The notes under the pieces: model-generated
Databases searched by the model: none
Told to the model about the DNA's origin: nothing
What the model saw: the letters and a program-made list of their open reading frames with translations, nothing else
Translations under genes and position numbers: made by a program
Part shown: piece after piece, positions 7,645-16,328 of the stretch
Position numbering within the stretch: position 1 is the first letter of the stretch
How the letters are laid out: each line of letters begins with the position of its first letter
DNA from: an uncultured Eggerthella sp.
GTDB taxonomy: Bacteria > Actinomycetota > Coriobacteriia > Coriobacteriales > Eggerthellaceae
Assembly (NCBI GenBank): GCA_900547965.1
Contig: URJE01000001.1
Coordinates: 1 to 52,528, forward strand
Direction of reading: 5' to 3'
Length of the DNA: 52,528 nucleotides

Positions 7645-8235
7645 ATGGAAGCAAGAAATCTCACTCAGGCACCATTATCCGACAATGAGCTTCACGACAT
7701 CCTGGATGATGCGCAGGTCGATCCAAAGGATTGCTACCAATGCGGAAAATGCTCAGCCGGTTGCCCCGTCGCATCCGATGCCGACATGACTCCTCGCGAA
7801 GTACTACGCCATTTGCAACTAGGCCAGATAGAGCCGGTTTTGGAATCAAACATGCCCTGGCTTTGCGCTGGATGCGGTATGTGCCTAGCTCGCTGTCCCC
7901 AAAGCGTTGATCTTCCCAATCTCATGCTCGCCTGCCGACGCGCAGCCGAAGCGCAAGGAGTCACACCCATCGGAGAAGTCGCTCGTTTCAACCAGCTATT
8001 TGTCGACGGCGTTCGCGAAAAAGGCATCTCGGACGAAGCCGCCCTCGCCATGCGCTTCAACCTTACCACGGGCCATTTCCTGCAGGATGCATTGAGTGCA
8101 CCGAAGATGGTGGTGCGCGGAATGCTCGGCCCAACCAGCAAGGAGCAGGCAAATGCCGACGAGCTTAAAGAGCTCATCGACCGCGCACGTATGGCCACTT
8201 CCCAAAGCACGCCTTCCCCCGAAAAGGAGGCATAG
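7645..8235 (+). CDS. hdrC: Heterodisulfide reductase subunit C-like iron-sulfur protein
   Basis: A 196-aa electron carrier with two [4Fe-4S] motifs of HdrC type: C30, C33, C36, C40 (CYQCGKCSAGC) and C74, C77, C80, C84 (CAGCGMCLARC). In Hdr complexes HdrC passes electrons between the flavin subunit HdrA and the disulfide-reducing subunit HdrB. I chose the ATG at 7645 because CGGAGG lies 4-5 nt upstream. An ATG 34 codons earlier is in frame but lacks a binding site and would add a basic, non-homologous stretch. It is the first gene of seven tightly packed genes. No transmembrane helix is present, so a soluble complex is expected. Confidence 0.93.
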   Translation: MEARNLTQAPLSDNELHDILDDAQVDPKDCYQCGKCSAGCPVASDADMTPREVLRHLQLGQIEPVLESNMPWLCAGCGMCLARCPQSVDLPNLMLACRRAAEAQGVTPIGEVARFNQLFVDGVREKGISDEAALAMRFNLTTGHFLQDALSAPKMVVRGMLGPTSKEQANADELKELIDRARMATSQSTPSPEKEA

Positions 8236-8237
8236 CC

Positions 8238-9275
8238 ATGATGTATGCCTATTTCCCAGGATGCTCGGCGCATTCAACGGGTATCTCTTACACCAATTCA
8301 TACAACTACGTCGCCCTTGCAGCGGGCGTGGAACTGGCAGAAATCCCTAACTGGAACTGCTGTGGCGCATCAGCTGCGCATGCCGAAAGCGAGCTATTGG
8401 GAGATGCGCTTCCTGCACGTTCGCTCGCTCTTTCGGAAGAAGCATTCGGCGATGCTCCTGTGCTGGCACCCTGTGCTGGCTGCTATTTGCACCTGAAAAC
8501 AGCCACCGCCCACGCCCAAGAAAACGATGAAGCCCGAATTAAGCTCGAGCACATCATCGATCGACCTTGGAATGCGTCGGCTTATGTGGCCAACGGCCTG
8601 GAGCCCTTCCTTCCGGCCGAAACGCAGGAACGGCTCGCCCAGCGCGTGTGCCTTCCCCTGGATGGGCTGAAAGTAGCATGCTACTACGGTTGTGCTCTGC
8701 TACGCCCCACTGAGGTTTGCAACTTCGATGACGATGAGCAGCCCCACACCATGGAAGATCTTGTCGCTCTTTCTGGCGCAACCCCCATCGAATGGAATTT
8801 CAAGAATGAGTGCTGCGGCGCATCGCATCAAATCTCTGTTCCAAAAACCGGCAGAACCATGATTCGTCGAATCCTAGAAAACGCTGCAGCAAATGGCGCC
8901 GATGCCATAGCTTGCGCATGCCCATTGTGCATGCTCAATCTCGACATGCGTGAAGCGGAAATCAACGCAACACGTGCAAAAGAGGGTTTGCCACCTCTCG
9001 ATATACCCATCTACTACTTTACCGAGCTTTTAGCTGCAAGTATGGGTGCTCCTGCATCTAAATCCGGCATCAATCGGCACTTCTATCCAGCAGGGAATCT
9101 CCACGAAAGGGCATTAGCGGCATGGAACAAACAGCGTGCCGCTGAAAAAGAAGCCGAGGAAGCTGAAAAACTGGCCAAAGAAGCGCAACGGAAAGCACGT
9201 GCAGCTGCCCGAGCCGCAAAAGCGAAATCAGAAACGAAGCCCAAAATCAATGCATCGAAGGAGGTGATCGCATGA
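8238..9275 (+). CDS. hdrB: Heterodisulfide reductase subunit B-like protein with extended tail
   Basis: HdrB holds the noncubane clusters that reduce disulfides. Two CCG domains are visible: the first has C9, C41-C42 and C79/C82 (NWNCCG then CAGC), the second has YYGCALLRP, ECCGASHQ and CPLC. An ideal AAGGAGG lies 7 nt before ATG 8238, and the stop overlaps the hdrA start (ATGA). After residue 286 the protein continues with 59 residues that are almost only Ala, Lys and Glu. This predicted coiled-coil tail is absent from ordinary HdrB (about 290-300 aa). The disulfide substrate is unknown: CoM-S-S-CoB is not expected here, and a DsrC-like protein thiol or a small thiol are possible. Confidence 0.92.
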   Translation: MMYAYFPGCSAHSTGISYTNSYNYVALAAGVELAEIPNWNCCGASAAHAESELLGDALPARSLALSEEAFGDAPVLAPCAGCYLHLKTATAHAQENDEARIKLEHIIDRPWNASAYVANGLEPFLPAETQERLAQRVCLPLDGLKVACYYGCALLRPTEVCNFDDDEQPHTMEDLVALSGATPIEWNFKNECCGASHQISVPKTGRTMIRRILENAAANGADAIACACPLCMLNLDMREAEINATRAKEGLPPLDIPIYYFTELLAASMGAPASKSGINRHFYPAGNLHERALAAWNKQRAAEKEAEEAEKLAKEAQRKARAAARAAKAKSETKPKINASKEVIA

Positions 9276-11254
9276 GCAGAATTGGCGTTTTCGTATGCCA
9301 CTGCGGAACAAACATCGCCGCAACCGTCGATGTTGAAGCGGTTGCGGAAGCCGCAAGGGTAATGCCGAACGTAGCATTCGCAACAACAAACAAATACACC
9401 TGCTCTGACCCCGGCCAACAAGCAATCGTCGATGCCATCAAAGAGCACAACCTCGACAGGCTCGTTATTGCCAGCTGCAGTCCGCGCATGCACGAGCAGA
9501 CCTTCCGAAAGATGCTGGCTGAAAAGACCGACATCAATCCTTACATGCTTGAAATCGCGAATATTCGCGAACAATGCTCATGGGTTCACAAAAGCAAGGA
9601 GGAATCCACCCCTAAGGCTATCGACCTCGTTGCAATGGCTGTGGCAAAGGTTGATACCGACAAAAACCTCTACACACAAACTATTCCGGTAAACCGCAAG
9701 GTACTAGTTGTTGGCGCAGGTATCGCCGGCATCCAGGCAGCTCTCGATGTCGCAGATGCTGGCTTCCCCGTTACCTTGGTCGAGCGGAATCCCTCCATCG
9801 GCGGCAAAATGGTCAAACTGGACAAAACCTTCCCCACTATGGATTGCTCCGCTTGCATCTGCACACCTAAGATGTCTGAGGCGGGAAGCCACCCCAACAT
9901 CACAATCAAAACGCTTTCTGAAGTTGAAAAAGTTACAGGCTACATCGGAAACTTCGAGGCCACTATCCGTGAAAAAGCCAAGTACATCGACTACAACCTA
10001 TGCACTGGTTGCGGCGCCTGCGAAACCAAATGCCCCAGCAAAACAACGAACGAATTCGACGAGGGACTATCTCTGCGAAAGGCTATCTACAAGCCATTTG
10101 CTCAAGCTGTTCCCAGCAAGCCAACCATCGATCCCAATTCCTGTCGAAAACTTACCGAGGGTAAATGTGGCGTATGCGCAAAAATCTGCCCCACCGGCGC
10201 AATCCGCTACGACGATACCGATCGTACCACTACCGAAACGTTCGGCGCCATTATCCTTGCCACTGGCTACGATCTTATCGACTGGACAAAAATCTACGGA
10301 GAGTATGGCGGCGGAAACTACCCCGATGTAATCACGGGTCTTCAGTTTGAACGCTTGGTAAACGCATCTGGCCCCACCGAAGGCCACATCCAGCGTCCCA
10401 GCGACAACAAGGAACCAAAGACAATCGCAATAATCAAATGCGTAGGCTCCCGTGACCCTCACAAAGGCGTTTCCTACTGCAGCCGTGCATGTTGCATGTA
10501 TTCGGCAAAGCATGCGCACCAATACCTCGACAAGGTCAAGGATGGACGCTGCTATGTGTTCTACATGGATGTTCGCTGTGCCGGCAAGGGATATGACGAG
10601 TTCTATATGAACACCCTGCACGATGGAGCGGTTTATGTGCGTGGTCGCGTTTCGAAGATCTATCCCGAAAACGGCAAACTGATCTGCATGGGGGAAGACA
10701 CACTCTCTGGCCAGGTAGTACGAGTAGACGCCGACATGGTGGTTCTCGAAACGGCCATGGTGCCCAATGAGGGTGCTGGACAGATCGCTGGCGTCCTCAA
10801 CGCCCAACGTGGCCCCGAAGGCTTTTTCACCGAAGCCCACCCGAAGCTCCGGCCGGTGGAAACAAATACCGCAGGCGTCTACCTTGCAGGCGTGGCTCAA
10901 GGACCCAAAGACATTCCCGACACGGTCGCCCAAGCAGGTGCCGCCGCATCTAAAGTTATCGGCCTTCTGGCACGTGGCCAGATCGAGTCAAATCCCATGA
11001 TCGTCCACGTTGACAATGCAAAATGCTCCGGATGCGGTGCGTGTACCGATATCTGTCCTTATGGGGCTCTTGAGCTTGTTGAGGTCACCCTGCGCGAAAA
11101 CTCGCAGAAAGTTACCCGCACCGTTGCAAAGCCCAATCCGGGTCTGTGCCAAGGTTGCGGTGCATGCACCGTTGCCTGCCGTTCAGGTGCCGCCGATCTG
11201 CTGGGCTTCACCAATGAGGGAATCATGCGCGAAATGGAGGCATTGCTCCGATGA
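9272..11254 (+). CDS. hdrA: Heterodisulfide reductase subunit A-like bifurcating flavoprotein
   Basis: HdrA carries the FAD at which electrons are split between ferredoxin and the disulfide branch. The 660-aa protein shows an N-terminal Cys domain (VCHCGTNI), a Rossmann FAD motif VVGAGIAG near 147-154, and the HdrA-specific cysteine block MDCSACICTP near 190-199. It also has ferredoxin motifs near 244-254 (CTGCGACETKC) and 299-306, and a C-terminal two-cluster insert at 585-596 (CSGCGACTDICP) and 626-637 (CQGCGACTVACR). Both ends overlap the neighbouring genes by ATGA, and a strong GGAGGTGAT precedes the start. No selenocysteine codon is seen in the CXXXCC region (YCSRACC). Confidence 0.96.
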   Translation: MSRIGVFVCHCGTNIAATVDVEAVAEAARVMPNVAFATTNKYTCSDPGQQAIVDAIKEHNLDRLVIASCSPRMHEQTFRKMLAEKTDINPYMLEIANIREQCSWVHKSKEESTPKAIDLVAMAVAKVDTDKNLYTQTIPVNRKVLVVGAGIAGIQAALDVADAGFPVTLVERNPSIGGKMVKLDKTFPTMDCSACICTPKMSEAGSHPNITIKTLSEVEKVTGYIGNFEATIREKAKYIDYNLCTGCGACETKCPSKTTNEFDEGLSLRKAIYKPFAQAVPSKPTIDPNSCRKLTEGKCGVCAKICPTGAIRYDDTDRTTTETFGAIILATGYDLIDWTKIYGEYGGGNYPDVITGLQFERLVNASGPTEGHIQRPSDNKEPKTIAIIKCVGSRDPHKGVSYCSRACCMYSAKHAHQYLDKVKDGRCYVFYMDVRCAGKGYDEFYMNTLHDGAVYVRGRVSKIYPENGKLICMGEDTLSGQVVRVDADMVVLETAMVPNEGAGQIAGVLNAQRGPEGFFTEAHPKLRPVETNTAGVYLAGVAQGPKDIPDTVAQAGAAASKVIGLLARGQIESNPMIVHVDNAKCSGCGACTDICPYGALELVEVTLRENSQKVTRTVAKPNPGLCQGCGACTVACRSGAADLLGFTNEGIMREMEALLR

Positions 11255-11802
11255 ACGAGACTACAACCAGCGCGAACCGCTCCCCCGAGCAAAGCGCCAA
11301 CGACACAACATGGAAACCGAAAATCTTGGCATTCTGCTGCAATTGGTGCACCTATGCTGGCGCCGATTTAGCGGGGCTGAATCGTATGGAATACCCCGCT
11401 GACATTCGCCTTCTTCGCGTTCCCTGCTCCGGACGAGTTAACCCGCAATATGTCTTGAAGGCATATCAAGACGGCTGCGATGGCGTCTTGGTGTGTGGCT
11501 GCCATCCTGGCGATTGCCACTATGCCACCGGCAATTATTATGCTAAGCGCCGCATGATGGTGTACAAGCGTTTGTTGGAATTCTTGGGTCTTGAGCCTGA
11601 TCGCTTCATAGTTCGTTGGATCTCGGGCTCCGAGGCCGGAAAATTCCGCGATACCGTAATGGAGGTCACTGAACGCATCCGTGAGCTTGGGCCACTTTCA
11701 AACGATCTACCCAACCTTGCACCGGAAGATACTCCTCACCCCATTTCTGCAAAATACGAATGGCTGGCAACTCCCAAGAATGCAAGGGAGGGACTGCAAT
11801 GA
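11251..11802 (+). CDS. flxD: FlxD/MvhD-like [2Fe-2S] electron transfer subunit
   Basis: A 183-aa protein of the MvhD family that docks the electron-donating module onto HdrA. The hallmark FCCNWCTYAGADLAGL (Cys 29, 30, 33) is followed by VPCSGRVNPQYVLKA and VCGCHPGDCHYATGN, giving the conserved cysteine set of the MvhD [2Fe-2S] domain. About 22 low-complexity residues precede the domain. The start overlaps the hdrA stop (ATGA), and the stop overlaps the next start. No hydrogenase gene (MvhA or MvhG type) is nearby. The order hdrCBA-flxDCBA indicates an NADH-linked Flx complex, not a hydrogenase-linked one. Confidence 0.93.
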   Translation: MNETTTSANRSPEQSANDTTWKPKILAFCCNWCTYAGADLAGLNRMEYPADIRLLRVPCSGRVNPQYVLKAYQDGCDGVLVCGCHPGDCHYATGNYYAKRRMMVYKRLLEFLGLEPDRFIVRWISGSEAGKFRDTVMEVTERIRELGPLSNDLPNLAPEDTPHPISAKYEWLATPKNAREGLQ

Positions 11803-12650
11803 TGAACTTCACTGATATAGTGCGTGAACGCGCCACACAACTTATCGAAGACGGTACCGTCGCATGCGTGATTGGCTGGACGGCGGGCCGTTTCGAGTAT
11901 CAACGCACACCGTTTTGCGCTAACAGCACTGAACAAGCTGCACTCCTTGTATGCGATCAGCATTGTGAGCACGCATTGGGGAAATATGCGCTCGAACAGA
12001 AAGACAAGGGGCGCGTTGGCCTTATTACCCGCGGGTGTGAAAGCCGCGCAATCAACCGTCTCATCGCTGACAACCAACTCAAGCGCGAAGACGTATATCT
12101 CATTGGCATCCCTTGCACGGGATGCACTACTCGAGATGGCGCCGAACTCAAGCGCTGCTACGAATGCCAGTTCCGCAACCCGGTTATCTACGATGAACTG
12201 GTAGGGGAACTTGCTCCTGAGCCAAAAAACGACCGCTTCGCTGACGTACGAAATCTTGAAGCGATGACCCGCGAAGAACGTCGCGCATTTTTTGATCTGA
12301 TGTATGAGACATGCATCCGCTGCCATGCATGCCGCCAAGCGTGTCCCTGCTGCACCTGTAAAGTGTGTTTTGCGGAGCAAGAGCGCGAGGGGTGGCAAGG
12401 TAAACAATTCGATGTAGAGCAAGCTCGCTACTACGGCGTTACCCGCTCGTTCCATGTTGCGGATCGCTGCATTGAATGCGGCGAATGCGAACGCGTATGC
12501 CCTATGGGTCTCCCGCTAATGACACTGATGCATAAGCAGATCAAGGACATTAACGAGCTGTTCGGCCCCTACGAAGGAGGCGGCCTTTCCCTCGATGCCC
12601 CCGATGCACTGCGCACGTTCAAGACCGACGACATCGAAGAATTCATGTAG
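11799..12650 (+). CDS. flxC: FlxC-like 4Fe-4S protein
   Basis: A 283-aa cytoplasmic protein. The first 130 residues resemble the FrhB/FdhB-type N-terminal domain (GRVGLITRGCESRAI and IGIPCTGC). Two [4Fe-4S] motifs follow: C172, C175, C178, C182 (CIRCHACRQAC) and C224, C227, C230, C234 (CIECGECERVC). An additional cysteine-rich stretch, CPCCTCKVC, lies between them. I chose the ATG at 11799 because GGGAGGG lies upstream and the ATGATG overlaps the flxD stop. The gene order and content match FlxC of the Flx-Hdr complexes described in Desulfovibrio vulgaris. Its exact path in electron transfer is not established. Confidence 0.85.
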   Translation: MMNFTDIVRERATQLIEDGTVACVIGWTAGRFEYQRTPFCANSTEQAALLVCDQHCEHALGKYALEQKDKGRVGLITRGCESRAINRLIADNQLKREDVYLIGIPCTGCTTRDGAELKRCYECQFRNPVIYDELVGELAPEPKNDRFADVRNLEAMTREERRAFFDLMYETCIRCHACRQACPCCTCKVCFAEQEREGWQGKQFDVEQARYYGVTRSFHVADRCIECGECERVCPMGLPLMTLMHKQIKDINELFGPYEGGGLSLDAPDALRTFKTDDIEEFM

Positions 12651-12661
12651 GAGGGGCCACA

Positions 12662-13684
12662 ATGCTGTTCAAGAAAAGCAATCTGAACGAAGTGCTTGAA
12701 ACCACCTCGGAATCCATGGACGTCTTTGTTCCGGCCATAGTGGATGGGACTTCTCGTTTTGCCCTTTACGGTGAGCAAGGAGAGGTAACCGAGCCGAACT
12801 TCCAGCTGCAAAACACGAAGATTCCCCCAAAGGGGCTTCTCTTCCCCTCCACTGAAAAACTCTACACCTGGGGCAAAGGCCCCGATGGCACCTTTATCGA
12901 AAGCGCCCTAGAAACGCCGCGCCCCTTCGTTGCTTTCGGCGTTCGTCCATGCGATGCAGCCGCAATCGAGCGAATGGACCAAGTTTTTCTATCGAAGGGC
13001 TATATCGACGAGTTTTACCAGGCAAAGCGAAACGCATTAACCTTGGTCGCAATGGCATGCCCCCGCACAAGCGATGCGTGCTTCTGCGATTCGATGGGGC
13101 AGAGTCCAAACGCCGCTCCTGAAGCCGATATCCTGCTTCTCGAAGGCAATGACGCCTTTGAAGTTCGCATCCAAACCGAACGCGGCCAAGCGCTTGCAGA
13201 TGCCTGGAAGCCATTCCTTGAAGATGGAGAGGTCGATCGTCGGCCCATTGAGTGCGCTACCAAAGTCAACATGGAGGGCATAGCCGAAAAGCTCCATGGA
13301 ATGTTCGACAGCCCTTTGTGGGATGAGGTCTCTACAGCCTGTCTCACGTGTGGTAGCTGCACATTCATATGCCCAACTTGCCACTGCTTCGATCTCAGTC
13401 AAGCGCGAAAAAAGGAAGAAAACGCCCGTTTCCGCTGCTGGGATAGCTGCATGTTCAAGGACTACACGCTCATGGCAGGCAATCACAACCCCCGCGAGCA
13501 AAAGCGAAATCGTGTACGACAACGCTTCATGCACAAACTATGTTTCTTCGAGGAACGATACGGAGAACCGCTCTGCGTGGGCTGCGGGCGCTGTTTGGTC
13601 GATTGCCCTGCATCCATGGACATCACCGCGATTATCGACCGTGTAAATGCAGAGCCCGCACAGAAGGGAGAAGACCATGCCTGA
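12662..13684 (+). CDS. flxB: FlxB-like iron-sulfur subunit (sulfhydrogenase beta type)
   Basis: A 340-aa protein like the beta subunits of cytoplasmic sulfhydrogenases and anaerobic sulfite reductase. Landmarks are the N-terminal PFVAFGVRPCDAAAI and CPRTSDACFC segments, then two ferredoxin motifs, C227, C230, C233, C237 (CLTCGSCTFIC) and C305, C308, C311, C315 (CVGCGRCLVDC). It should link the NADH-oxidising FlxA to FlxC/FlxD. TAGGAGG lies upstream of ATG 12662. The 3' end overlaps flxA by 8 nt, so the two are probably translated together, as expected for direct partners. Confidence 0.9.
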   Translation: MLFKKSNLNEVLETTSESMDVFVPAIVDGTSRFALYGEQGEVTEPNFQLQNTKIPPKGLLFPSTEKLYTWGKGPDGTFIESALETPRPFVAFGVRPCDAAAIERMDQVFLSKGYIDEFYQAKRNALTLVAMACPRTSDACFCDSMGQSPNAAPEADILLLEGNDAFEVRIQTERGQALADAWKPFLEDGEVDRRPIECATKVNMEGIAEKLHGMFDSPLWDEVSTACLTCGSCTFICPTCHCFDLSQARKKEENARFRCWDSCMFKDYTLMAGNHNPREQKRNRVRQRFMHKLCFFEERYGEPLCVGCGRCLVDCPASMDITAIIDRVNAEPAQKGEDHA

Positions 13685-14549
13685 TATCGTAGTCGAACAC
13701 GGATGTGCGGGAATCTGCGAAGGATCCTCGCTTGTTCCGAACATCGTTGTGGTTACCGGCATTAAGGAACTCACCCACGACGTAAAGCTCTTCACCTTCA
13801 AAACCCCCGAAGGAGATGCACCTTTCTCCAGCAAACCTGGACAACTAGGCATGTTCTCCGTACCCCCATTTGGCGAATGCATGTTTTGCATCACCTCGCG
13901 AGGAGACAACTACGTTGAGATGGCTGTAAAGAAAGTCGGCGTAGTTACCGAGCAAATGCACAAACTCCGAGTTGGCGATTCGGTAGGGCTTCGCGGACCG
14001 TACGGCAATTGGTTCCCTTATGAAAGCACCCGCGGTCGCAACATGCTCTTCATTGCAGGCGGCATCGGCATGGCGCCAGTACGCTCATTCTTGGAGCACT
14101 GCTTACGCCATCGAGAGGATTATGGGCGCATCGATTTGGTGTACAGCGCATCCACCTATGATGACCTGGTATTTAAAGAGGAGTTGTTCAAGATCTGGCC
14201 CAGCCAACCCGATACCCATGTCCATGTAAGCCTGTACCACGGTAACGAAACATGGACTGGGCCTGTTTCCTACACGGCACCCTATCTGGAACAGGTCGTC
14301 GCGAACGAAGGTCTTTCGACCGAAAACACTGCTGTAACGCTTTGCGGAGGACCAAGTTTGTTCCGCACCTGCCGTGAATCGCTGACGAAGCTTGGGTACA
14401 AGCCCGAAGACATCATTACCACACTCGAAGCGCGGATGAAATGTGGCGTGGGCAAATGCGGTCGCTGCAATATCGGAGGCCGATACATCTGCATTGACGG
14501 TCCAGTGTTCACCGAAGCCGAATTGGCAACAATCCCTCGCGATCTATAG
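13677..14549 (+). CDS. flxA: FlxA-like NADH-oxidising FAD/[2Fe-2S] subunit
   Basis: A 290-aa ferredoxin-reductase family protein and the probable entry point for NADH electrons. Domains in order: FAD-binding barrel (residues 20-115, with RGPYGNWF near 106-113), NAD-binding domain (FIAGGIGMAPVRS near 125-137, then CGGP), and a C-terminal [2Fe-2S] motif with C256, C261, C264 and C272 (CGVGKCGRC to IC). This is the architecture of sulfhydrogenase gamma and dihydroorotate dehydrogenase electron transfer subunits. I chose the ATG at 13677 because GGGAG precedes it; earlier in-frame starts lie deep in flxB. It is the last gene of the operon and is followed by a strong terminator. Confidence 0.93.
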   Translation: MPDIVVEHGCAGICEGSSLVPNIVVVTGIKELTHDVKLFTFKTPEGDAPFSSKPGQLGMFSVPPFGECMFCITSRGDNYVEMAVKKVGVVTEQMHKLRVGDSVGLRGPYGNWFPYESTRGRNMLFIAGGIGMAPVRSFLEHCLRHREDYGRIDLVYSASTYDDLVFKEELFKIWPSQPDTHVHVSLYHGNETWTGPVSYTAPYLEQVVANEGLSTENTAVTLCGGPSLFRTCRESLTKLGYKPEDIITTLEARMKCGVGKCGRCNIGGRYICIDGPVFTEAELATIPRDL

Positions 14550-14563
14550 AGCAACTTCAACTC

Positions 14564-14612
14564 AAAGAGGTCCTGTGCTTTCCCACGAGAAAACACAGGA
14601 CCTCTTTATTCC
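14564..14612. terminator. Terminator after flxA, probably bidirectional
   Basis: A perfect 14-bp stem (arms 14564-14577 and 14594-14607, loop 16 nt) follows the flx-hdr operon by about 15 nt, with a short T-rich tail. It also lies downstream of the converging ybaK gene, so it may serve both strands. Confidence 0.85.
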
Positions 14613-14655
14613 AATTCAAAAATCCTTGAGCAAAAACACAGGCAGCACAAGAAGG

Positions 14656-15138
14656 CTATGCGGTAATGTCAGCTTCCTTAACGGGGATGGCAGCTTTCAG
14701 CGAATCAAGGCTCGTTTCAATCTGGCAGCCAATTCTGCCACCGGAAAAATAAATGCGATCGTATAACGCCGCCGTCTCATCAACGGTGGTGGTAAAAAGC
14801 CTCTTCATCCCCAATGGCGAGCATCCCCCATGAACGTAGCCCGTAAGACCGAGCAACTCCTTTGATTTGACCATGTGGACAGATTTTTCGCCAACCGCAG
14901 CGGCAGCCTTTTTCAGGTCAAGCTCCATAGCAACGGGAATCATAAACACATAATGCTCCCCGCTCTTGCCGACGGTTACGAGTGTTTTGAAAACGCAATC
15001 AGGATCTTCTTTTAGAGCCCGAGCAACCTCAACACCTGAAATCGCCTCTGGGCACTCGAACGAATGCGCTTCATAGGACTGACCTGCACGCTCGAGCTCA
15101 CGCATTGCGTTGGTTTTCTTTTCAGCCTGCTTCGCCAT
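14656..15138 (-). CDS. ybaK: Cys-tRNA(Pro)/Cys-tRNA(Cys) deacylase YbaK
   Basis: YbaK/EbsC-type editing protein that hydrolyses Cys mischarged on tRNA-Pro. The 160-aa single-domain protein has the family core: VFKTLVTVGKSGEHYVFMIPV with the essential lysine, and GYVHGGCSPLGMKR with the GXXPXGXXK-like loop. I chose the ATG at 15138 because GGAGG lies 8 nt upstream; an ATG five codons earlier has no binding site. It converges on the flx operon. A tRNA-Pro gene lies 4.6 kb away, but that is not evidence of linkage. Confidence 0.93.
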   Translation of the reverse strand: MAKQAEKKTNAMRELERAGQSYEAHSFECPEAISGVEVARALKEDPDCVFKTLVTVGKSGEHYVFMIPVAMELDLKKAAAAVGEKSVHMVKSKELLGLTGYVHGGCSPLGMKRLFTTTVDETAALYDRIYFSGGRIGCQIETSLDSLKAAIPVKEADITA

Positions 15139-15252
15139 AGCGAATGCCTCCATAGCCTATTCTTTTTCGCTCCAACCTTGAACCTAGCGATATAAGGCAA
15201 GAGTTGAGTGTTCCAAAACAAAGAAACCAGAAATCGTCTTTCGATCGTCGGT

Positions 15253-16140
15253 CTACTGGCTCTGATCCTGCTCCTGCATACCCACGTCAGCGGAAACCGT
15301 CATGTTGTGGAAACGCTCTTGAAGCCATTCATCAGGAAAAACCTCGTCAAGCATCACGTCAATTTGAGTTGCCGGTGGGATGCCTTGTGCACGTTGACCT
15401 TCGCGATGCAAAACCAAAACAGTCATAACGGCATCAACCAGGATGAAAACCACCAAAAGCCAACTTATGACCTTGAAAGCCCTGCTGCTCTTATTGGAAA
15501 AGCGCTTCTGAACACCCTTGATGATAGGCAGAACAAAACGAACCCAGAATAACCCCAACGTACCCCACATGACACCAAAAAAGAAATTGGTACGGCCGTT
15601 GATTGAGCCGAATGTTCCCGTGTAATCCCAAGCAATGGCATGCCAGAAGGTTTCCATCATCCAACTGGCGCCATACTCTAGGGATGCGCCAACCACCATG
15701 GCAACAAGAAAAATAATCAGATCATGAGTGTAATAAAACCTGTTAAGAAAAAGGGTCAGCGCCACTGCCCCCACGCCATAAATCGGAGAAAATGGACCCC
15801 ACACGAAGCCAGCACGGCTCTCGTAACCACCATATACCAGGACATGGAAGACATCTTCTAAAGCAAGCCCCAAAACCGAAGCTGAAACAAATACCCAGAA
15901 TAGAAGGAGGAAACTGAGATTTAGGTACCCTGGAGCAAGCTGGGCGCGAAATGAGCGTACTACCGTCGAATCAAGCAGGAACCCCCCAAAATCATGCAAA
16001 GACTTACTTTTCTTAGCGGGCTGCTCAGAAGGACACTCGTCGCATACGTCGGCTCGACGAAGGGCAGCAGCGAAATCAGCTTCTGCGGGTAAGGGCTTTT
16101 CGCGGCCTTTTTCTTGTGGTGTGTAGTGTTGCTCAAACAT
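15253..16140 (-). CDS. CmpB-like membrane protein (putative ABC transporter permease)
   Basis: A 295-aa protein whose middle part resembles the family annotated as putative ABC transporter permease (PF06541, CmpB/DUF1113). Landmarks are FVWGPFSPIYGVGAV and SLEYGASWMMETFWHAIAWDYTG. It has a cytoplasmic-looking N-terminus of about 75 residues, five or six membrane helices, and an acidic C-terminal tail. The family's transport role is not proven, and no ATPase gene is adjacent. The start at 16140 lacks a clear ribosome binding site, so the true start could be a few codons downstream. It lies divergent from xpt. Confidence 0.78.
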   Translation of the reverse strand: MFEQHYTPQEKGREKPLPAEADFAAALRRADVCDECPSEQPAKKSKSLHDFGGFLLDSTVVRSFRAQLAPGYLNLSFLLLFWVFVSASVLGLALEDVFHVLVYGGYESRAGFVWGPFSPIYGVGAVALTLFLNRFYYTHDLIIFLVAMVVGASLEYGASWMMETFWHAIAWDYTGTFGSINGRTNFFFGVMWGTLGLFWVRFVLPIIKGVQKRFSNKSSRAFKVISWLLVVFILVDAVMTVLVLHREGQRAQGIPPATQIDVMLDEVFPDEWLQERFHNMTVSADVGMQEQDQSQ

Positions 16141-16328
16141 ATAAAAGGACTATAGCAAAGCAACGCGCTTGAACTCAGTCTATTACCCGAAAGAGTCAAA
16201 ATAATACCAATCCCCTCAGCAAAATGCCCCACCTTGCCACAGAACAAAAGAAAAGTGAGTTAGACTAACGACATCTTTATACGCAATCCAAAGCTAGTCC
16301 CCACTGGCACCAGAAAGGATGACGCCCT

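Noticed and set aside
7645..14549. Methanogen-type Mvh-Hdr hydrogenase complex
   Set aside because: No MvhA or MvhG hydrogenase subunits are present; flxA carries FAD, NAD and [2Fe-2S] motifs instead.
16141..16328. Purine riboswitch before xpt
   Set aside because: The conserved loop and junction sequences of the purine aptamer could not be found in the leader.
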